Made by a program: the position numbers and the translations under genes
The notes under the pieces: model-generated
Databases searched by the model: none
Seen by the model: only the letters and a program-made list of their open reading frames with translations
Told to the model about the DNA's origin: nothing
Shown here: in pieces, positions 56,353 through 64,000 of the stretch
Numbering within the stretch: the stretch's first letter is position 1
Layout: every line of letters begins with the position of its first letter
Assembly (NCBI RefSeq): GCF_905147365.1
Contig: NC_056409.1
Location: forward strand, 67,001 to 131,000
Direction of reading: 5' to 3'
DNA: 64,000 nt
Source of the DNA: Aricia agestis
Taxonomy: Eukaryota; Arthropoda; Insecta; Lepidoptera; Lycaenidae

Positions 56353-59300
56353 ATGGCCCATATATGTTTCCTGCAGTGTAACTTGAACCACTGCGCCGCC
56401 GCACAGGACCTACTGGTCCAGTCCATGGCGCAGTGGTCCATTGACATAGCAATAATATCCGAGCCATATCGTGTTCTGCCTGGCGCGAACTGGTTTAGTG
56501 ATGCAGACTCATTAGTTGCTGTCGTTACCGGCCCAAGAACCATAGCATCTAGTAGCGCAGTGAAGGGACACGGCTTTGTAGCAGTCCATTTCGATTCGTT
56601 TACTGCGGTAAGCGTGTATTTCTCGCCCAATCGACCGATAGCTGATTTTAAGGAGCTCTTATCACGACTATCGGCTCTCATAAGCGGAACGCCTAATCCG
56701 GTAATCGTCGCCGGAGACTTTAACGCAAAGTCAGCGCTTTGGGGCTCCCCGACGACGAATGCTAGAGGCCGAACAATCGAGGAATGGATACTTGAAACTG
56801 GCCTAGTAGTGCTCAATCACGGCAATGCCAGTACCTGCGTACGCCAACGAGGGGAATCGGTAATCGACATCACACTGGCTAGCCCTAGCGTCGCACAGCG
56901 GTCTAGAGAATGGCGTGTTCTCCAAAATGTGGAGACTTTATCGGACCACCGGTACATCCGGTTTAGCATTACCGACTTTCACGAGAGACTGGGTCGCCAA
57001 CCATCACCTTACGGCGGGCCCAGATGGTCTCTACGCCAATTAAACAAGGACCTCTTAATAGAGGCCGCCATAGTGCAGTCATTGGTACCAATGCCACCGG
57101 TAGAAGATGCAGATACAGCGGCAGAATGGTTGAATGATGCAATGACGCAGATCTGCGATGCGTCTATGCCCAGAAACAGATCAGCTAAGCGTGCACGCAA
57201 AGTGTACTGGTGGAATTCGGAGATCCATCGGCTACGAACGGAATGCATAGAGGCTCACAGGCGATATACGCGTCTTCGAAGAAGACGAAATAGAAATGCA
57301 GACGCCGAAGAGGCCGCTTATGAAGCCTATAGGGACGCCCGTAGTGCCTTAAAGGCAGACATTCGGCGAGCCAAGACCGAAGCGTGGACCGAATGGTTAG
57401 AGACTCTAGATCGCGATCCTTGGGGGCGGCCTTACAAATTTGTAAGGCAGAAACTCCGCCCATCTGCCCCACCTCTCACCCAGAGTCTGGATCCAGAACT
57501 ACGAGAGACGGTCCTGTCAACTTTATTCCCGTCAAGAGCCGAGTGGTCTCCGCCAGCGATGGCACCCCCGGACGATACCGATGACGATGAGGAGGTTCCA
57601 CCTATAACGTCGGCGGAACTTGCCATGGTAGTAAAGAAGATGCGGCAGAGAAATACGGCACCTGGCCTAGACGGCATTCCAGGTCGCGTATGGGCACTCG
57701 CAATGGAAGAAATGGAAGAGCGAGTGCTCATGGTTCTTAACATCTGCCTCTCGCAATGTCGTTTCCCTCACCGCTGGAAAAGTGGAAAACTGGTCCTGAT
57801 CCGAAAACATGGAAAACCGGAAAATCGACCCTCAGCATACCGCCCTATTGTCCTGCTCGATGAAGTATGTAAAATGCTAGAAAGGGTTATCGTCGCACGT
57901 CTCACCGAACACCTCAACCGAGTTGGCCCGAACCTGAACTCTAACCAGTTCGGATTCCGAGCAGGACGATCGACCATCGGAGCGATTGCTCAGTTGCGGA
58001 CGATAGTGGAAGAAGAAGTTGCTCAGGGCGGAGTAGTCTTGGTAGTGTCACTTGACATATCGAATGCCTTTAACTCCTTGCCCTGGGCAACTATCAAAGA
58101 GGCACTTCGGTACCATAAAGTGCCCAAGTATTTAAGAAGGACAGTCGGAAGTTACCTCTCAGTAAGGTACATAGAGTTCCCGACTAAGAACGGCTGGGTT
58201 AAAATGGCAGTGGTATGCGGTGTTCCACAAGGGTCATCTCTTGGCCCAGAATTATGGAACATCGGATACGACTGGGTGTTGCGAGGAGTCAACCTAAGAG
58301 GAGTAGAGCTGGAATGTTACGCGGACGACACAGCAGTAGTCTGTCGCGGGCAGACACAGCGAGATGCCATAATACTGGCGACCGCTGCGGTCGCGGAAGT
58401 GGTGCGCCGCATACGCGCCCTGGGACTCGAGGTCGCCCTTGAAAAATCCGAGGCAATCTGCTTCCATGGACCGCGGAATGCGCCGCCAGTGGGTGCTGCT
58501 GTGATCGTGGGAGGTACACGAATTGAAGTACGTCAGTCCATGACTTATTTAGGTCTTGTGTTGGACAGCCGGTGGTCTTTTAAAGAGCACTTTCGGTGTT
58601 TGTCGGAGAAAGTCTCGAAGACTGCCGGAGGACTTGCGAGGCTGCTCCCTAACTTGGGAGGACCCAGCCTAAAATGTCGAAACTTGTACATGGGCATAGT
58701 GCGTTCAATGTGCATGTACGGAGCACCAATATGGGCCGAACACCTAGCGTCAAAATGCAGACAGATCTTGGTCAGACTGCAACGCACACTGGCCATCAGA
58801 GCGGTACGAGGATACCGCACGATCTCGAAAGACGCAGCATGCGTCCTCGCAGGTAGCGTCCCTTGGGACATCGAAGCCAAATCGTTGGCCGATATCTACT
58901 GGCGTTGCCAGGCTGAGCGTGAGGCAGGCTATATTCCGCCGCCAGATCACATACGACGGTGGAGAAATCAAGCGAAAGACCACGCGTTTGAGCAGTGGCT
59001 TGCGCGTCTGAACGAGTCCACAGTTAGTGTCGACCTATTAGCTGCTATGCGTCCCGTACTGAGGGAGTGGGCTGACAGAGAAGGCGGTGCTCTCACTTAC
59101 CGCCTCACACAGGTACTGACTGGACACGGGTGTTTCGGTCGGTACCTGTGCGACATTGCCAGACGTGAGCAGACAACAGCCTGCCACCATTGTGACGACG
59201 AACGGGACACGGCACAGCACACCTTGCTGGCCTGTCCCGCATGGACCGAACAAAGAGCGGCTCTGCAAGCCGCCGTTGGAGATGATATCTCGCTGCCAGT

Positions 59301-59478
59301 GATCGTACGTGCGATGCTGAGCAGTGAAAATTCCTGGAGAGCCGTCGCGACATTTGCCGAGGAGGTGATGTCAGCGAAAGAGGAGTCAGAGCGTAGGCGC
59401 GAGGCGGAGTCACTCGACCCTCGGAGGAGGCCAAGGCGTAGGCAAAGGGTCAGACATGGCCCTGACGTCCCAACTTAG
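56353..59478 (+). CDS. LINE ORF2 polyprotein: APE endonuclease, RT, zinc finger
   Basis: 1041 residues with no break. The N-terminal apurinic-type endonuclease nicks target DNA: NLNH (10-13), SEPY with E37, AGDFNAK with D122 and N124, and SDHRY with D198 and H199. Reverse transcriptase follows: APGLDGIPGRVW (about 437), YRPIVLLDEV, FGFRAGRST, SLDISNAFNSL, GVPQGSSLGPELW and the catalytic YADD at 656-659. The C-terminus has C944-x2-C947-x8-H956-x4-C961 (CHHCDDERDTAQHTLLAC), typical of the R1 clade. All catalytic motifs are present, so this copy could be active. It shares architecture with the decayed fragment at 7.0-11.6 kb. Confidence 0.95.
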   Translation: MAHICFLQCNLNHCAAAQDLLVQSMAQWSIDIAIISEPYRVLPGANWFSDADSLVAVVTGPRTIASSSAVKGHGFVAVHFDSFTAVSVYFSPNRPIADFKELLSRLSALISGTPNPVIVAGDFNAKSALWGSPTTNARGRTIEEWILETGLVVLNHGNASTCVRQRGESVIDITLASPSVAQRSREWRVLQNVETLSDHRYIRFSITDFHERLGRQPSPYGGPRWSLRQLNKDLLIEAAIVQSLVPMPPVEDADTAAEWLNDAMTQICDASMPRNRSAKRARKVYWWNSEIHRLRTECIEAHRRYTRLRRRRNRNADAEEAAYEAYRDARSALKADIRRAKTEAWTEWLETLDRDPWGRPYKFVRQKLRPSAPPLTQSLDPELRETVLSTLFPSRAEWSPPAMAPPDDTDDDEEVPPITSAELAMVVKKMRQRNTAPGLDGIPGRVWALAMEEMEERVLMVLNICLSQCRFPHRWKSGKLVLIRKHGKPENRPSAYRPIVLLDEVCKMLERVIVARLTEHLNRVGPNLNSNQFGFRAGRSTIGAIAQLRTIVEEEVAQGGVVLVVSLDISNAFNSLPWATIKEALRYHKVPKYLRRTVGSYLSVRYIEFPTKNGWVKMAVVCGVPQGSSLGPELWNIGYDWVLRGVNLRGVELECYADDTAVVCRGQTQRDAIILATAAVAEVVRRIRALGLEVALEKSEAICFHGPRNAPPVGAAVIVGGTRIEVRQSMTYLGLVLDSRWSFKEHFRCLSEKVSKTAGGLARLLPNLGGPSLKCRNLYMGIVRSMCMYGAPIWAEHLASKCRQILVRLQRTLAIRAVRGYRTISKDAACVLAGSVPWDIEAKSLADIYWRCQAEREAGYIPPPDHIRRWRNQAKDHAFEQWLARLNESTVSVDLLAAMRPVLREWADREGGALTYRLTQVLTGHGCFGRYLCDIARREQTTACHHCDDERDTAQHTLLACPAWTEQRAALQAAVGDDISLPVIVRAMLSSENSWRAVATFAEEVMSAKEESERRREAESLDPRRRPRRRQRVRHGPDVPT

Positions 59479-59808
59479 CTGGGGAGCTCGAGGTGACGGC
59501 GTGGGGACGCCGTCGCCCAACATCACCGAGACCCGAGTTGTCCGCGATGCGCTAAGTGTTCCGCGCATCGCGTTGTAGTGACAGTGTAGGCCTAACAGCC
59601 ATGCACTGAAGCCTTTAGAGGCATCCGCTGGCAGAGTCGCGGTTGTGTATTCCGCGTATCCCGTGGCTCTGCCTTAAGCGGAAGAGCAGGAACACCGTTG
59701 GGGTTTTAGTGGGTATGCCCGGGCGCGGCCCTCCGCCCCCAGGGAGTCCCACATACCCCGGTAGCCCTCCCCAGACTGCCGGGGATGCGTAAACGCATTT
59801 CCCCAACG

Positions 59809-59842
<34 letters not shown>

Positions 59843-59854
59843 TAAATAATTCTT

Positions 59855-61170
59855 GAATCGATCTCGCCGCCCATTATGAATAGGATTTTGCAGTCTAGAC
59901 TCTAGTCACAGGACCATTCCCTAAAATGTAAGAAAATGTAAGGAGAGTTAACTTTAAATATCCACTCAGTCCACTCTCTGTCAGCATCATTTGCTAAGGC
60001 ATAATACTCCTGCTTATATAATATACGAAGGAGATTAAGGATTTTTTTCCTTCTTTTAATGCCTTCGCATGAACGGTGAATAAAATACCAAAAGAATGGT
60101 GAGTAGATAATGCATGTGTCGCAGATGAGCAGCTGACGGCCAGCTGGCAGAAGCCGCGGAGATGCTCGCCGGAGGCGGCAGCTGCGCGCGCACCTGCCGC
60201 CTCGTCCCGTCTCGCCCCTCCCCGCCACCCCGCCCCACCGCGCGCAGGTACCGCTCAAATCTTACCATAAGCTGATGCATAGATAAGACGTTCCGCGCGG
60301 CTTCGCCCGTTAGATATTCCACAGACAAATTATTAGTCCACAAAAAATAGCCTTTGACCTTCACGTTATCTGTGCCAAATAACATAAAGCGCCAGTAGTT
60401 CGCGAGATAAGTCCTTTCAAATAATTTCCCCCGTTTTTCCCACAATTTCCTCTATTTCTTCGCTCCTATTAGTCTTAGAGTGATAAAATATAGCCTATAG
60501 CCTTTCTTGATAAATGGGCTATGTAACACTGAAATAATTTTTCAAATGGAACCAGTAGTTCCAGAGATTAGCGCGTTCAAACAAACTAAAAAACTCTACC
60601 GCTTTATAATATTATTAGCTATTGCCCGCGACTTCGTCCGCGTTAGCATAGTAGATCATATCCCAAGTATTATTTATTGTAAAAAAATATTCAATGTACA
60701 GAATTGACTTTCCTACGATTTTTAACCGACTTCTAAAAAGGAGGAGGTTATATTATGTTCGTCTGTTTACATATATTTTTTGTATGTTCAACCATAAACA
60801 TCGTTCTTTAGAAGGTCCTAGTTAAATAATTATAAAAAGTGGTTTTTAAGTAACAAATACCTGTGAAGCCGATGGAACAAGGAAGACACAACTATCAACC
60901 ATCTTTGTGATAACTTTTTGCAGTCATTAACACCTGAAATTTGCCACAATTTTCGACACAAGGTATACAAATTTTCGTTATAAATTTGATAACAGCCATT
61001 TCAAACAAAATTTCAAGAAGAATTTGGCCAATAACAACAATAGTTAAAAAACGGCTTTCCCAAATTTGAGTTCATTGGCCGATCATATGTTGCTGACAGT
61101 TTGCACATTGTTTTGACAACTGACGTGTGCTGTCACTTGCTTTTGACAAAGGAGTCATAGACAAGTACTC
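59855..61170. repeat. Repeat DNA with a CpG-rich islet
   Basis: 60120-60250 is CpG-rich (GCCCCTCCCCGCCACCCCGC) with splice-like CAG|GTACCG on + and CAG|GTGCGC on -, but no frame with family motifs, so exon status is open. 60285-60640 is a copy of the inverted-repeat family at 50.3-51.2 kb. 60722-60770 carries AACCGACTTCTAAAAAGGAG. Confidence 0.5.
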
Positions 61171-61956
61171 TTGCTTTTTTTTTCGAATAAGGAACCTAAA
61201 ACAGGGAACGTAAACACACCTGTTAGAAATGATAGAGATAATATTACTTTGCCTGTAACAAATGTCAATATACCCGAGACCGATGCTTTCAACATAACTG
61301 TGAGGAACAAATCGAACTTAAACACTAACAAACTACATCCACATAGCCCATCAAAGGTCTGCTCATGTGATGAAAATTTAATATCCTCTATCAGAGAAGA
61401 AATTTTGCGGGCCATTAAGCAAGAAATTCCATCACTAATCTCACAAGCCATCAAATCAGAATTTTCGTCGCTAAAGGCAGAGCTCCAGGATTTGCGCAAA
61501 TCAGTTGATTTTGTCAGCGCTATGCATGATGAGCTAAGAGGTGCATCAGAAATAATATTAAAAGAGAATGCTGTCTTGGTTGCTGAAAACAAAGAGCTTC
61601 AAAAGTCTGTGAAGGACGTATCTGAACGCTTAAACAACTTGGAGCAACACTTGCGCGAGAATAATATAGAAATTCATGGCATACCAGAATATCATAATGA
61701 GAAACTTATGCATCTTATGGATCAATGTGCTAACTTTATTGGATTTGAACTGAATGAAGGCGACATAATTAACTGCACTAGAGTATCCAAACTGAACAAG
61801 GAGAGCAAACAGCCTCGTACAATTGTTGTTAAATTTAAAGATGTGATGTGCCGAGATAAATTTTTTTCAGCTGTTCAGAGATACAATAAGTCGAAACCTA
61901 ATGATAAACTGAATACTTCACATTTAGAATTGGCGGGAGAGAAGAGGTCTATATAG
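61171..61956 (+). pseudogene. LINE ORF1 fragment with FP-like C-terminal domain
   Basis: An open frame of about 260 codons without an ATG at its 5' end. Residues about 65-165 form a coiled coil (LKAELQDLRKSVDF, ENKELQKSVKDVSERLNNLE). The remainder, LRENNIEIHGIPEY, CTRVSKLNKESKQPRTIVVKF and RYNKSKPNDKLNTSHL, matches the ORF1 domain of insect LINEs that is related to the baculovirus few-polyhedra (FP) protein family, as far as I recognise it. The frame ends where a different repeat begins, and no endonuclease or RT follows. It is probably a truncated element; a host gene derived from such an ORF1 is less likely. Confidence 0.65.
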
Positions 61957-62700
61957 CCTTTCTCAATAAATGGTCTATCTAACACTGAAAGAATTTTTCA
62001 AATCGGACCAGTACTTTCTGAGATTAGCGCGTTCAAACAAACAAACAAACTCTGCAGAATTATAACATTAATATTATATAAGTATAGATATATATATATA
62101 TATAGGAATCTCGGAATCAGCTCCAACGATTTTCATGAAATTTAGTATAGTATAGGGGGTTTCGGGGGCGATAAATCGATCTAGCTAGGAATCATTTTTA
62201 GAAAATGTCATTTTATTCGTGTTTTATCGAATACCGAGCAAAGTCGGTCAAATAGTCAAAAACTAATAATATGTACTTATATAAAAATGAGCTTTTGCCC
62301 GCGGCTTCGCTCGCGTTAAGAAATATTATTATTTATTATATACAAACTTTCTTACCCTATTTGAATCCCTTGGGGTTGGAATTTATCAAAATCCTTTCTT
62401 AGCGGGTGCCTACGTCATAACACATACCTGCATGCCAAATTTCAGCCCGATCCGTCCAGTGGTTTGGGCTGTGCCTTGATAGATCACTATATCGATCAGT
62501 CAGTCACCTTTGAGTTATATATATAAAGCCGTTTCGGAGTCCGAGTAAGGTAACATTATGATTTATGACACGAGAATTTTATATATACTAATTATAATTT
62601 ATAAAATTTCTACATAGCTATTCCTTTGTACCTGTTAGTACCCGGCCATTTTTATTACTACTGCCTACTACTGACAGAAACGATTCGCAGCCGCGAAGGC
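61957..62700. repeat. Interspersed repeats
   Basis: 61958-62263 is a further copy of the 50.3-51.2 kb family (GGGTTTCGGGGGCGATAAAT, ACCGAGCAAAGTCGGTC), with (TA)n at 62087-62105. 62290-62540 has CCCGCGGCTTCGCTCGCGTT and CCGATCCGTCCAGTGGTTTG, common lepidopteran repeat phrases as I know them. Confidence 0.55.
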
Positions 62701-63055
62701 CGCGGCCTTATGCGCTCGTGGTATAAAATACGCAATACAATCAATGAATACAATAGTACCACAATAGTAGTTCAACTAGAAAGATAAAATCCTCGAAGGA
62801 GAATTATTAGTGCGGAGCAGATGGCCGGGAGCGGTGCCCGCTAAAATAGTCCGTGCGGCGCAGCTATACGGGCGACAGTCGCGTACGCCTCGCCGCCCAC
62901 CTGGCGCGCGCGACGCGGCAAAAACTTGTTGCACACCTGTGACTTGTGAGGAGGCGCGCCCGGCCCCGACCCCGGCTAAAGCCCCGCATGTTTGCGATAC
63001 TTTCCTATATTTAACTATGCATAATACAAGCCACCATCGACATAAATCGACTTAA
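62701..63055. other. CpG-rich islet, possible exon or promoter
   Basis: The GC-rich stretch 62805-62995 stands out from AT-rich flanks. On the - strand, AAGTCACAG|GTG...CAG|GTGGGC (62960-62900) frames a possible 36-bp exon VCNKFLPRRARQ. On the + strand a frame from 62810 is open for 81 codons. Neither has family motifs. It could be an upstream exon of the - strand GRAF gene. Confidence 0.25.
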
Positions 63056-64000
63056 ATTATATGGAACAATAAAATCGCTACTATTGATTTGATATTATGA
63101 TATGATATACCGTTACATAAGGTAAAAGCACTAATGGCAGACGCTTCAAGGAAACATAAAACATTTGAATGTTATAAAATGTATATTTATGAAAATAAAG
63201 GATTGCTAACTTCTTCCATAACTTCAGTAACTCTTACAAAATAAAACTATTATAATTATTCTCTGACAAATCAATTAAAAAATATATTATTAGTCTTTTT
63301 GTAGACTTAGTCATAACAACTAATAGATGACATCACAGAAAACGAACATCACTAATTGTGCTAATAGTAGACACCAATATGAACTAATAGTTGACATAGA
63401 ACATTACATTACATTTTTCCTATTATCAGATATTTATTTGCCGTTTTTCAAAAAATTTCATTTACTTCATCATAGTAACTACATGTATATGAAATATTAT
63501 CCACTCTTCTTCCATGCTAAAACTATCTTTCCTTTTATTTTTATTTTTCATATATTTTTTCCAAGAAAATTTATTTTCAGTCTTTAGTCTCCATGCTTCT
63601 CTTGCCTCTTCTTTTTTTTCTTTCTTTTCTCAGCTCTTCTTTTACTACTAAAAAACTAAAGCAATCGATTTTTAGATCAGACAAGGTCTAATATGTCAAT
63701 TTTTAGGTACAGTAGTTCTAATTTGTTAGCTTGTTAATAGAATTATATTTTCAGAGAATATTGATGATATTTGCAGTAGAATAAACTACAAAATAACTTT
63801 AGTATGTATTGCAAAACTAAAAGATGAGATCCATGTCATCTATTAGGTTTTTTACATTTTCAAGAACTAATAGTAGACACCCTTTATATTGTTAGGGAAA
63901 ATGGATAAAAAATCATAAATAAACATTAATTAGTGTATACAACATAACCATTAATCCAATGAAATCAATAGAAATTACAAAAAATCAAATAAGTGTATTC
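63056..64000. other. AT-rich DNA, no gene seen
   Basis: Pyrimidine-rich TTTTCTTTCTTTTC tracts occur near 63600-63640. AACTAATAGTAGACACC recurs in slightly different form at about 63360 and 63865. No coding sequence supported. Confidence 0.5.

Larger units (their letters stand above)
53636..59854 (+). mobile_element. Full-length intact R1-clade LINE with 14-bp TSD
   Basis: The insertion is bounded by GGTAAATAATTCTT at 53636-53649 and 59841-59854. The body runs from GGGGGCGATACCGG at 53705 to CCCCAACG at 59808 with a 32-base poly(A) tail. A second A run of 49 bases precedes the 5' end, separated from the TSD by AATAAT. It has a ~390-bp 5' UTR, two long open ORFs and a ~330-bp 3' UTR. Undamaged ORFs, long pure A runs and identical TSDs mark a very recent insertion. 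R1-clade members include site-specific elements; this target, AT-rich DNA, shows no rDNA or telomeric repeat. Confidence 0.92.

Noticed and set aside
56238..59434. Opposite-strand frames in the intact LINE
   Set aside because: Shadows of ORF1 and ORF2 without motifs or consistent starts.

Overview
The window looks like nuclear DNA of a moth or butterfly. Evidence: AT-rich, repeat-dense intergenic DNA, insect transposon families of types common in Lepidoptera (R1-clade and RTE LINEs, tRNA-derived SINEs, mariner, hAT, TA-flanked MITEs), and a few very GC-rich host exons carrying conserved animal domains. The assignment is inference; no species is claimed. No rRNA, functional tRNA, CRISPR or prokaryotic feature was seen.

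Host genes. (1) A Tsc1/hamartin orthologue on the + strand: two coding exons, 24266-25819 and 33129-34106, joined in phase 0 across a 7.3 kb intron full of repeats. (2) The 3' end of a GRAF-type RhoGAP gene on the - strand: exons 49068-49020 and 46903-46589, ending in an SH3 domain. A TATA core promoter and a small phase-compatible first exon lie at 51461-51295. (3) A four-exon, 154-residue THAP-domain gene on the - strand (15231-13804) that sits inside a TIR-bounded element and is probably transposon-borne.

Layout. 0-6 kb: hAT fragment, two decayed LINEs (one split by a SINE), and an inverted duplication around a short basic reading frame. 6-16 kb: a nested block about 9 kb long, bounded by AAGCGCTTATTCCACTT repeats, holding perfect palindromes, an old R1-type LINE fragment, a Copia element with 5-bp TSD, and the THAP-bearing element. 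16.6-21.9 kb: a decayed Gypsy element with two minisatellites. 22-24 kb: SINE and MITEs. 24.3-34.3 kb: Tsc1, its intron holding a mariner seated in a ~155-bp tandem array. 34.4-39.7 kb: hairpin MITEs and a tandem duplication. 39.7-44.1 kb: a long inverted-repeat (foldback-like) element holding a broken RTE LINE. 44-46 kb: hairpin MITEs. 46.2-51.5 kb: GRAF 3' end and its introns. 51.5-53.1 kb: hAT insertion beside the promoter and a TA-flanked MITE. 53.6-59.9 kb: an intact full-length R1-clade LINE with perfect 14-bp TSD and poly(A) at both ends. 60-64 kb: LINE ORF1 fragment, repeats, two CpG-rich islets and AT-rich DNA.

The host genes share no obvious operon-like logic; the region is mostly a record of successive insertions, several of which can be ordered by nesting. 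Splice sites, promoters and homologies were judged by eye; no search or alignment program was run.
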